Below, one piece after another: positions 51,701 to 61,000 of a stretch of DNA of 64,000 nt. The number at the start of each line of letters is the position of its first letter. Position 1 is the stretch's first letter. The translations under genes were made by a program, and so were the position numbers. Source of the DNA: Eunapius fragilis (taxonomy: Eukaryota > Porifera > Demospongiae > Spongillida > Spongillidae); the NCBI GenBank assembly GCA_963681505.1, contig OY811972.1, positions 3,703,332 to 3,767,331 on the forward strand. Reading direction: 5' to 3'. The notes under the pieces were generated by a model that saw only the letters and a program-made list of their open reading frames with translations, was not told the origin of the DNA and made no database searches.

Positions 51701-52102
51701 CCCCCCCCCCCCCCCCCCCCCTACATGCCCCTGATCTACGGCCTTGACTACGCTACTCTTGTGTTTTTTTTAACTTACGTCCTCCACATAGAGTTGCCCG
51801 AATGTACGTACTGCAGGTATTTAAAATAAAATAGTACGTGTTGATTTGAGTTTAGATTCATTTCTTATCCATTCGTACAACGGTGCGAAGGTTAACGCGT
51901 ATTCATATCACGGTCTAGCGTGTTAAATGACTCCAGCTTTATTGTCTACCCCAAGCAAACACACTCCAAGGCAAAGCACACATCTTCAAATGGTACGGCT
52001 CACCTCATCCGTTACGTTTACCGGCACACCGTGTGTAGTCATCAGTCTCTTCACGGTGGCGATGTCTCCATTACGTGCAGCAGACAGCAGCTGTGTTGCA
52101 GC
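33812..52102 (-). CDS. Ankyrin-repeat gene, 3'-truncated copy S2 (gene-level entry)
   Basis: Six phase-0 minus-strand exons, 52004-52102, 44571-44672, 43652-43750, 41300-41401, 34187-34285 and 33812-33883, splice into 191 residues of ankyrin repeats. The coiled-coil terminal exon of S1 has no counterpart: below 33.8 kb the copy runs only to about 31.69 kb. The transcript must therefore end in new sequence or run into S1. Three large transposons sit in its introns (TA palindrome, MITE, CACTG element), with the 21-bp array. All six exons are intact and their splice sites preserved, so a shortened protein remains possible. Confidence 0.6.
34187..34285 (-). CDS. Ankyrin exon 5 of S2 (99 bp)
   Basis: Reads DGWSPLMAASEKGHVEVVKS, then LIEAGANISHTNK. 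Its acceptor TACAG is the target site of the palindromic element that starts five bases away at 34291, so the polypyrimidine stretch upstream of this exon is now transposon sequence. Confidence 0.8.
34291..36099. mobile_element. 1.8-kb near-perfect palindromic transposon with TA target
   Basis: Two arms of about 860 bp (34291-35152 and about 35238-36099) are inverted copies with only scattered differences, around an 85-bp spacer. The ends are CAGTGGAAATCGTGATACTT and its reverse complement, flanked by TA at 34289-34290 and 36100-36101. The empty site CCACCCTGTAATACAAATG is at 43748-43766, next to a sister ankyrin exon. A TA duplication and CAGTG end suggest a Tc1/mariner-like or related superfamily; there is no transposase. 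Each arm carries a short basic open frame beginning MWASLKRRKAPRGNPEAAAL, facing the centre. Confidence 0.9.
36160..38001. repeat. 21-bp minisatellite, close to ninety units
   Basis: Unit TACAAAATACAGTTATGGTA plus G, with GGTAAT and GGTGGT variants. Three partial units (GGTGGTAGTTATGGTAAT) at about 36408, 37008 and 37206 mark an internal duplication: the text around 36301-36420 equals that around 36901-37020, exactly 600 bp apart. Since 21 is divisible by three and the unit lacks stops in four frames, four overlapping frames of more than 600 codons exist; none is a credible gene. S1 has about four units. Confidence 0.97.
38014..38765. mobile_element. Complete 752-bp TA-flanked MITE
   Basis: Left end CAGCGTTTGCTAAAGAACGC, right end GCGCTCTTTCGCAAAGACCC plus TG, imperfect inverted repeats of about 35 bp; TA on both sides (38012-38013 and 38766-38767). 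AT-rich and non-coding. Related copies: split at 9812-15199, end at 1-20, opposite orientation at 54211-54964, truncated at 24960-25242. Confidence 0.8.
38766..41570. repeat. Intron module with ankyrin exon, S2 copy 1
   Basis: Same order as 15200-18680, with a CA run at 39739-39784, the HPEALWAGGEEYVDDEL segment at about 40716-40797 and the ankyrin exon at 41300-41401. Confidence 0.8.
41300..41401 (-). CDS. Ankyrin exon 4 of S2 (102 bp)
   Basis: Reads YNVTPLYVASQKGHHDVVQT, then LVGAGADVNIADSD. Acceptor TTACCAG, donor GAC|GTAAGT. Confidence 0.85.
41731..43275. other. S2-specific insertion of unknown type
   Basis: The module breaks at GAGTGTGAGTGTG (41729) and resumes at TACATGTCATGTGTCC (43279). 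The inserted DNA has a C-run (41926-41941), a CACTCACTGGCCACACCC-type minisatellite (about 42280-42640), a region rich in TAGCGCTAA/GTAGCCCGA words (42690-43010) and a perfect hairpin GCACTCGC/GCGAGTGC near 43238-43255. No coding sequence and no convincing terminal inverted repeat were found. Confidence 0.5.
42280..42640. repeat. Irregular minisatellite, CACTCACTGGCCACACCC type
   Basis: About nine imperfect units with CACTCACTGGCCACACCC and either CATCAACCCT or CAGGACCCTTAGCGGCAGCA between them. Confidence 0.8.
43652..43750 (-). CDS. Ankyrin exon 3 of S2 (99 bp)
   Basis: Reads GGWSPLMIASEKGHVEVVKS, then LIQAGANINHTNK. It resembles exon 5 (34187-34285), including its intron flanks, more than the exon at the same position in S1 (21879-21977). 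Its upstream flank provides the empty site of the TA palindrome. Confidence 0.85.
43930..44910. repeat. Intron module with ankyrin exon, S2 copy 2
   Basis: Starts within the module at GGAAAACTGGAAGCTGAAGG, with the HPEALWAGGEEYVDDEL segment at about 43976-44053 and the ankyrin exon at 44571-44672. It corresponds to S1 22430-23393 and is cut by the CACTG element. Confidence 0.8.
44571..44672 (-). CDS. Ankyrin exon 2 of S2 (102 bp)
   Basis: Reads GNMTPLYWSSQEGHHDVVQT, then LVGAGADVNIAESS (translated by eye). Acceptor CACCAG, donor AGC|GTAAGT. Confidence 0.8.
45705..45945. repeat. Duplicated GTTATACTCGCCTGTAT block inside the CACTG element
   Basis: GTGTAAAAAGGGTTGTTATA occurs at about 45713 and 45846. 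The first copy is preceded by CACT, so it begins with a CACTG-like end and could mark a smaller nested relative. Confidence 0.55.
46808..48372. repeat. Mixed 24/21-bp minisatellite
   Basis: Units are CTCATGCTGTCATCATGTGC plus TCAC (24 bp) and a 21-bp form lacking one TCA. Variants (TACTGTC, TTGTTATC, GCTAACC) recur in blocks, which shows higher-order amplification. Both lengths are divisible by three, which creates open frames of up to 388 codons (SSCAHLML-type repeats). These are not genes. Confidence 0.97.
48373..50640. other. Right part of the CACTG element; no gene recognised
   Basis: A CA-rich stretch (48481-48536) is followed by sequence of ordinary complexity. Short frames, for example minus 49387-49641, do not resemble any family I know. 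Confidence 0.4.
50834..51580. repeat. S2 counterpart of S1 23397-24100, no gene seen
   Basis: It aligns closely with S1. Plus-strand frames rich in Cys/Val (GGCLYM...) appear in both copies but are GT-rich shadows. Confidence 0.6.
51599..51721. repeat. G-run/C-run hairpin insertion
   Basis: About 24 Gs are followed by AACTATTTCATCACTGACTT, a loop with CCTAATACATGTAAAG, then AAGTCAGCGATGAATATAGT and about 27 Cs. The two halves are inverted repeats, so the block can fold into one long hairpin with a G:C stem. S1 has only the loop-like sequence CCTAATACATGTATTAAATAG (24118 region), so this is an S2 insertion or expansion. Confidence 0.8.
52004..52102 (-). CDS. Ankyrin exon 1 of S2 (99 bp)
   Basis: Reads AATQLLSAARNGDIATVKRL, then MTTHGVPVNVTDE. 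Acceptor CACACAG, donor GAG|GTGAGC. The S1 copy has two extra codons (VSVLVNVTD versus VPVNVTD). Confidence 0.78.
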
Positions 52103-52869
52103 CTGTGTGTACCAATCAACATTATATAATAGAAGGCTGTTCACTGACCCACTGCACCTGTTCCATGTTAGTTCCGTATTTCTATTTATCGAGGACATAA
52201 ATTCTTACATAATAATGGTCCTTGTCGCACAAATAAAGCTACACTCATCCTGCTTACCTTTTGGTTCCAAACTGGGTTCTGGACAACCCAGCAGCTTTCG
52301 ACCTGTCGGTCACATCCACAAAGCACTGTTCAATTGATGCCTAATGTGACGAACTGTCTTGTGTCTTTGGTGGATGAATCTTATGGAGCTTGGAGAAAGG
52401 AGGCTTTTGGAGTCTTATCTGCCAGCTAGCTTCACGTTGAGCCACTTGCTCCTCAAAGGCAAAGACAGTGGTTCTTACTGAACTCTATGGGCGTCTGAGC
52501 CTTCACCTTGTGATGTAGGTATAGCTATCATTTTGTATACTTTGTGAATTCCCTGTAATGTTTACGTTATTTAATACAGTTCTACTTACAAACATATCTA
52601 ATCAACCTAAAGTTCCACTAGTCTACACTTGGACAGCTTCCATTCCCATGATGCATGCATGGCTTTCACAGCAAAAAGATGCATCAAATCAGATAATTGA
52701 TACCTTACGCAATTGTACGTGTATAAACAAAATCAACTATTGCATCAAGAGACTTGATTGAATAGAAAAAAGCATCATGCACGAAAAATCAATGAATGGT
52801 TTGGACATGATTTTATAGAAGAATCCTCCTTAAAATCAATGAAAAATCACTACCCAGCATTGTTTGAAA

Positions 52870-53890
52870 TTTGTCTGATGCTGAATGTACAATGTTTTCA
52901 TTACCGACTCGTTTGGCTGGCTTAGGGATCAAAAATCCTACAGAAACAGCATCATCGTCCTACCATACCTCTACCCACGGGCACCAAAGTTATATGGTAG
53001 AAGCTATTAAGGGATGTGGTGAATTTAGCTCTGCCTGTCACCTGGCACGAGTTGCGAAAAGCACTTGACGAGGTTGCCAAACAGAAACTAGATGCCATTC
53101 TTGCAACTCTTTCACCAGGCAAACAGCGTGCAATCATGAGTGTAGTCGAGGGCAAAACGTCCAGCTGGTTGACGAGACTATCACTTCAAAAGCTGCCACT
53201 TTGATTTGACTCCTGTACAGTTCAGAGATGGCCTAGTTCTGCGCTATTTGCGACATCCATCTAATCTACCAGCCAAATGCGATGGTTGTGGGGCTGATTT
53301 CACTCTCCAACATGCCCTAGACTGTAAGAAAGGGGGACTTGTTATACCGTGCCACAATGAGATTCGTGACTGCATTGGTGATCTTGCCAGTCAGGTGTGG
53401 CCCCAAGTTATAACGGTGAATGAGGCTACTGCCACATTAAGTGATCCAAGGCTAAGGCTTGACCTGGGAATCAGAGGTGTTTGGCAATCACAGGTGGAGG
53501 CGTTGTTTGATGTCTGTGTCATAGACACTGACGTCCCATCACATTGCCATCAAGCTCCTAATGCCATTCTTGAATCAAGCTCACAGTAGAAGACAGTGAA
53601 TGTACAAAAAAGCAGTGGAAGACATGCAGAAGAGGCACCTTCACCCCATTTGTCCTTTCCGTGGATGGACTACGTCACAAAGACGCTAGTCACTTCCTAA
53701 AACACATGGCCACTGCTCTGTCCTTAAAGTGGGACAAAGCCTATTCCACCACCAGCAGTTACATCAGATCACAGCTCTCTTTTGCAGGGGTTCGAGCAGT
53801 GAGCCTCTGTCTTAGAGGATCCCACATCAATTGGAGGAGTGGGCTGGGGTTTGATGATGGTGCTCCTCTGGCCTCATTCTTGGAGTAAAT
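52870..53890 (+). pseudogene. Non-LTR retrotransposon: C-terminal part of reverse transcriptase ORF, broken
   Basis: Plus-strand pieces in order: SLPTRLAGLGIKNPTETA (post-RT LGGLGI-NP motif), a helical stretch to LTRLSLQKLPL, FRDGLVLRYLRHPSNLP, then CDGCGADFTLQHALDCKKGG (a C-x2-C-x8-H-x3-C zinc motif), HNEIRDCIGDLASQVWP, LDLGIRGVWQSQVEALFDVC, and VDGLRHKDASHFLKHMATAL with a final CLRGSHINWRSGLGFDDGAP. At least three frame changes interrupt it. The order matches the end of reverse-transcriptase proteins I recall from coral and sponge genomes. Polymerase motifs are absent, as expected for a 5'-truncated insertion. S1 retains only the last 280 bp. Confidence 0.65.
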
Positions 53891-54210
53891 TTTTTGACTT
53901 GACTAAATTTTTCTTCGCGTCTTGTCAATATTAGATCTTTAAAATGCTATACAGCGCAATACTTGCTGTGCAACAGCAAACAGTACGCAAACAGACTTAT
54001 AAAGACTTCCAGCAATTTAAGGTGAATTAATGATCGTCACTTCTAATTAAAATACATTACAAAAACACCTGCAGGCTGTATCATGCAGCAAATTGTAACT
54101 AATTATATAAGCAGTATGAAAGTATGTCAAATAAAACATCGGATCTAGTGCTCTTTTTAAAAATAACCAGGTTAAATTCTGCTCAGGCAGTTAGTTGGTT
54201 CATACATGTA

Positions 54211-54964
54211 CAGGGTCTTTGCGAAAGAGCACAACGCTTTTTTAAAAATGAATATAATTTCTTAATCGTGAATTTATGGACGTACGATAACCACGTACGT
54301 TTAGTCAGATACGAACCCCATTGTTACAACTCGTTTATCTTTAGCAGTTCAAAAGATAAAATCAAATTGCTTGCAATTAACTAAATTGACAAAACAATGT
54401 ACGACAACTTTTAACTAATATAGCTGATTTATAAACTGCAGAATAAAATTGCTGAGACTTAATTCGAAAAAGTATGAAATTTGATTAGCGTTTTAATCAA
54501 ACTTGAAAAAGTTATATGGCCACATCCAGCGCTTTTAGTAACTTTGAGTTTTAATAACGAGCGATTAAATATAGTGATATCTACTTCATTTTATGCTGGA
54601 ATAATTTATGATGTTTATTAACCACATAACAGCTTTAACCTTAATAACTTAAAAGCAATTATGGTCTTAAATGTTAATAACTCATTATTGAACCTAGGAA
54701 CTTGAAATCAGTACTGTTCCACCGCATATGCAGCTACATATATAATTAGTTATTATTATCGCGATCGTAAACCGCAATCTTGAATAACTTTGTTAATAGA
54801 GGGCTTTGAGTAAATTGATTTAATGAGGGATTTGATAACCGCTTATAAAAATTACTCGTATTTGACTAACTACTGCAACATATGCAAATGAATCAAGTAG
54901 TTAATTAATTTCAATCCTGACTTATGCGGAATTTAAAGCATTGCTTTCTTTAGCAAACACCCTG
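54211..54964. mobile_element. MITE of the 750-bp TA family, opposite orientation
   Basis: Begins CAGGGTCTTTGCGAAAGAGC after TA (54209-54210) and ends TTTAGCAAACACCCTG before TA (54965-54966). The hAT complex has inserted immediately beside its right end. Confidence 0.75.
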
Positions 54965-55639
54965 TAATAAGGGCTGCCGCGATATGGTCTTCTGCCGATA
55001 TCGTCCATATCGCGATATATCGCGATATGAGTAAAATATCGCGATTTGTATCGCGATATATATTTATGGTTATTAAAGTGATGAAATTAATGATCATTGG
55101 TGATATTAAAGTATTCATTGCCATTAATCGTTGTTGAGGCTACGCGTTATGGCGGGATCAAAAGAAGCGACTGATAGACCGTCCTACCATGCTGTAGGGA
55201 AAGATACGGTGGCCCGGTAGGTCGCGGGTACGAGCAGCGGTTTGAGAGCAAAAATGAGTACGAGCAACGGTCTGAGAGCAAAATTGCGTACGGTCCGAGA
55301 GCAAAATTGCGTACGGTCCGAGAGCAAAATTGCGTACGGTCCGAGAGCAAAATTGCGTACGGTCTGAGAGCAAAATTGCGTACGGTCTGAGAGCAAAATT
55401 GCGTATGGTCCGAGAGCAAAAACGCGCAGGAGCTGAGAGCAAAAATGCGTACGAGCTGAGAGCAGTTGTTTACATTGGATTTAGGCATTACGCCATTTGT
55501 TTTTTTTCTTTAAAAAAATGGCTTCCAGATGCATCGCTAGGTCACCCGTTTGTAACTTTTCCAAGGGCTGTTAACATCCTGAGGCAGCGCAAGGCAGCTA
55601 TTCTCGATCCCTGATTGCGCACCGGTGTGTAACTGTTTG

Positions 55640-55661
55640 GTGTGTGTGTGCGCGCGCGCGC

Positions 55662-55704
<43 letters not shown>

Positions 55705-55718
55705 GTGTGTGTGTGTGT

Positions 55719-55784
<66 letters not shown>

Positions 55785-55919
55785 AATTCCTTTACATCGT
55801 GATGTGTATCTCTTTATTTGTCATACACTGGTACAGTTAAGAGCAGTCTTGGGAGATTTACCAAAAGCACGGACAGCTGTGGTCTTATCTTATTTACTGT
55901 GCACTAAGTCGGCTGACTG

Positions 55920-56010
<91 letters not shown>
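55640..56010. repeat. GT/GC microsatellites of the left arm
   Basis: Runs of GT with GCGCGCGC interruptions at 55640-55785 and pure GT at 55922-56010. The mirrored CA runs in the right arm (57076-57127, 57198-57301) differ in length and lack the GCGCGC blocks. Confidence 0.95.
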
Positions 56011-56011
<1 letters not shown>

Positions 56012-57074
56012 TTTGTCTGCATCATGCATGTGTATGTTCTGGGCGTTAAAGAAGGGAAATTTACTTTTAAATCATGCATACTTTCATTTATTGTTTTGTC
56101 CCACTATTAATTGGGCCAAGGATCTTGTAACACTCAAGATTGAGATACTAGTAATCGGCTTCAACCGCCCAGAACTCTCTAAGTTGCTGACATGTTGTCC
56201 CTCTCTCTCTCATTGCGTTGTTGCAGCTTGGATTGCCTCCCTGTCATTCTCAGGCTTGGGCAGTGCTGTTAACAGTAGGCGACGGCAATGTTCAACACCA
56301 AGGTCTCCCTCTCCAATGCCATGTCTGCTCTGGACTCTCCCATTCCCCAGAGGGTCTTGTCAGGAATGATAATGATATAAGCTCAACATTTCCACATCTT
56401 GTTGGAGTCTCCAACAGAACTTACCTTCTGTCAGTAGCAGTTAGCTCCTCATGCTTCCTCTTGGCTACCGGTGGTCCCTTCCCCTTCTGGTGACCAAAAG
56501 GGTTGAGAGCAGTATTGGCACATAGATATCCAACTCAAGCCACCACCAATGGCCATCTGGTACTCATTGGAATCCAGGTACAAACCCAAACCAGGGGAAG
56601 CGACCACCGGTAGCCAAGAGGAAGCATGAGGAGCTAACTGCTACTGACAGAAAGTAAGCTCTGTTGGCTGGGGAGCCGAGGAAGACTCCAACAAGATGTG
56701 GAAATGTTAAGCTTATATCATTATCATTTGACCCTCTGGGAAATGGGAGGGTCCAGAGCAGAGATGGCATTGGAGAGGGAGACCTTGGTGTTGAACACTG
56801 CCGTCGCCTACTGTTAACAGCACTGCCCAAGCCTGAGAATGACAGGGAGGCAATCAAAGCTGCAACAACGCAATGAGAGAGAGAGGGACAACATGTCAGC
56901 AACTTAGAGAGTTCTGGGCAGTTGAAGCCGATTACTAGTATCTCAATCTTGAGTGTTACAAGATCCTTGGCCCAATTAATAGTGGGACAAAACAATAAAT
57001 GAAAGTATGCATGATTTAAAAGTAAATTTCCCTTCTTTAACGCCCAGAACATAGACATGCATGATGCAGACAAA

Positions 57075-57302
<228 letters not shown>

Positions 57303-58038
57303 AAACAGTTACACACCGGTGCGCAATCAGGGATCGAGAATAGCTGCCTTGCGCTGCCTCAGGATGTTAACAGCCCTTGGAAAAGTTACAAACGGGTGAC
57401 GCTAGCTATGCATCTGGAAGCCATTTTTTTAAAGAAAAAAAAAACAAATGGCGTAATGCCTAAATCCAATGTAAACAACTGCTCTCAGCTCGTACGCATT
57501 TTTGCTCTCAGCTCCTGCGCGTTTTTGCTCTCGGACCATACGCAATTTTGCTCTCAGACCGTACGCAATTTTGCTCTCAGACCGTACGCAATTTTGCTCT
57601 CGGACCGTACGCAATTTTGCTCTCGGACCGTACGCAATTTTGCTCTCGGACCGTACGCAATTTTGCTCTCAGACCGTTGCTCGTACTCATTTTTGCTCTC
57701 AAACCGCTGCTCGTACCCGCGACCTACCGGGCCACCGTAGAAAGAGGATATTGTGGCCGTTGATCGAAAAACGTTTAGGAGTGACGTGTGGGAACATTTT
57801 GGGTGGTACAGGAAAGCTCCTGGGTTGTATCAGCCTGGTTGTATGCAACATGAAGTCCACTTCCCTCATGTTGCCAAACTGGCAAGGAAGTACCTATCAA
57901 TTCCAGCCTCCACTGCACCTGCAGAAAGGGTTTTCTCCACAGCCAAAAATATACTCCAGAAGAAACGATGGAGGATTCTGCCAGAACGACTGGGGAAATG
58001 CATATTCCTGAGGCATAATGCTAAATTGTTTTAATTAA

Positions 58039-61000
58039 CACCGCGTCCGTGAAATTCGAGCACCTTTTAAGCCCATTTTGTCGAACTAGTAAAAACAAAA
58101 AATAGTCTCATTAGGTCCCTTACTAAAAAATAATATTAGGTGTTTTGAAACAACTCTCTGCATAGCGTATGGCACAATTTGCAGTATTATATCTATAGCT
58201 GATCGCAGCCTGCATTTATTTGAAGCCGCGAGGTTTAGCCCGTACCGATAAAAGGTACACTTTTTTTGTACTGCTTTTAACACTCCAAAACAAATGCAGT
58301 TTGTTGAATTAGAACTATGAAAGCCTATAGGTTATAAAAACGTATGTTTCCTATGCACGCGCCAACGTTTGCACTCGTGTCTTTTACCAAACGATTGCTC
58401 AACAGCTTTCTTTCTCGTACCCAGTCCTATTTACGTCAATTCATTGCGCACTTGCTCATATTATAACAAACAAATTGGCATGTGTTGTACTATCAGTGTC
58501 TGATTTTATCCATGTGTTCCTTGGTACGAATTATGAGCTCAGGTTTGTTACCAGTTTTTTTCAGACTGTGATGGCAAAGATAGGCTTGAAGCTCAAGCTT
58601 TGTCCACATAGTGAGGTCCTTTTGCAAATCACAATCCTGGTAAGATACCTTAGCCTTCTTGGTTCCATAGTCTGCTACATCATCCGCACGAGGCCTTCCA
58701 CGCTTCTTACATGTACCAGCACATTCTGCCTGTGGTTTGCTACCAATTCTTTGGTACACTGCCCGTATCTTCCCAGGAAGTGGAAGCTCACTTAGTCGAA
58801 TTGCCTTCTGTAGCTGCATTTCATCCAACCTGGCATAAACACCATCAGCTGATATCTTAACATTACCATGTTCTTTATTGTCTCCTGCTTTCCAGCATTC
58901 TTGGATGACATTGGTAACCTTGAAGGAGAGCTCTGGGTGCATTTTTTTTTTTGTATGAGCCCAACCTGCATAAAAGTTTGGCTCAAATGTTGCGTATGTT
59001 GCTTCACCATCACCCAAGAACATACTTGCACTTTGATCAATTGCACCAGCAATGGAGAAGTCCATCCTAGCTAGAAGTTGATCAGCATGTTTCATTGCAA
59101 TGTTAATAGCATCTTGAGATTCTGCATTCTCATTGCACACATGCTGTTCAAGGAGATGTGGTGATCTGAAATGGTACAAACACTTGGCACATTGTGGATA
59201 AATGGCTCGAATTTCATCTAAGGCTTTCTCATTGTTACTTTGCATTTCTTTGCGTAGCTTCTCTCGTTTACTGACATCAGAGATACTCCTTTTGTACCTC
59301 TTTTTGTACTTCTGTGCCTGTGCGCGGTTACTGTTGTCATCACTGTTGAGAAGCACAGTGACACCTGTAAAGTTGATGTTCACAGAGCCCATCCCCTCTG
59401 TCATGGAAACTGCTTGGCATGATGGGATCGATACAGACTTGGATGGTACCATCTGCCCCAGACTGTTGTAAAATCGAATTATTTTCTGATCATCCATGGT
59501 TGTCACATACTGTGCTGCATAGAAATCCGAAATACCCATAATGGTGGGAATAACAGCAAACCGATACGGGGCCTTGAAATCTAACTTAACCAACAACACT
59601 GTTGAATTGCGTACAGGATTCTCCATCAATGCCACAGCAAGCTGCTTAGGTGTTGACACCTTTCTTCCTCCCTCTCCCTGGACAAGGTAGTTATCCACAT
59701 GAGTTTGCTGGTGCGAGAAGTGCGTGTCGCACACATCTTTTCCACTTTGGGCTTCGTTGTGAAAATAGGCCACAAGCTTTAGCCCTGAAGCACTACACAC
59801 ATGTGGCAGGAACAGCTTGGTCTGCCGGCCAGCTAAGTTCTTCGCATTGTCACTTTGAACAATGATCTTCTCAACATGGGGGAACCGTAGCTTCAAGGCA
59901 CGAAAAGCTGCCTCCAAACAAGATAGTACAACATTGGCATCCGCTTTCTGCTCTCCTTCTACGATACAGTCTATGAAATGCAGATTCACTTTATCTTGAG
60001 TGCTATCAGTTTTCTCTTCATCTGTTTCATCGACTTGCTCAGAAGTGATACATCCCTGCTCTTTATCACTGGCATCATCTTCAATCTCATCTTGCAGCAT
60101 ATTTTCACCTCCATTCTGTGTGTTTTCTTCTATCTCATTTTCACCTTGAACATTACGCATGACAAACCCCACCTTACATATAGCCCTCACATCTTGCTCA
60201 CTGTCACAATTTTCACCCTGATTGTCAAGCTGATCTTGCTCACTATTACCCTCAACACACTCTTCACCACTCTTGACATCATCTTCATCACTTTCATCTT
60301 GCTCATCATCCACATTGACCTCATTCACCAGCTGCATAGTATGCTGCTGTGATTGAGATTCATTGGCTGTAAAGTCTATCACCACATGCAGTTTCTCATC
60401 TCGGGACCCATCACCCTCATCATGCACTCCATCTGTATCTGACTTTACATGAACACCAGCACCCCACCACAACATACCCTTCTTTCCATAATAACTGTCA
60501 CCACCTTCACGAAAACCCTTGGCAAGAAACTTTTGCTTGAAGTCAAAGACTAAATATGCAGTTTTGGAGTCCATTTCTGCCATGGCTTGCTTCATCCTGT
60601 GCTCCTGATGGGCAGCCTGCATAACATGAGCCATGTAGCGATAAGACCGGCGCTCGCACTGATGAATGGTCACAAGTGCATCCGAAATTTCAGCCAACCT
60701 ACTGGGGTCTTCATCTAGCTTGGACAGGGCCACATGCCTCAGCTTATCATAAAATAGATAAGGGCCTCGGCAGGCACAGCATTCCAGGCGACCACCGGGT
60801 TTAGGCTCCTTGCTTGGCTTTTTGTCAGGCACAAGATCAAGCGAAAATCCTGGCGAGTGTGTGGTAGCACTTATGCTTTCATTGCGTTCCAACACTACAC
60901 CAACAGCTTTAGCACAGGAACTGAGCTGGCTTCGAACCTGGTTCACAACTTGTTGCTGTATTGAAGACTCTACAAACCTGTCTGGATATTGAACTAACTC

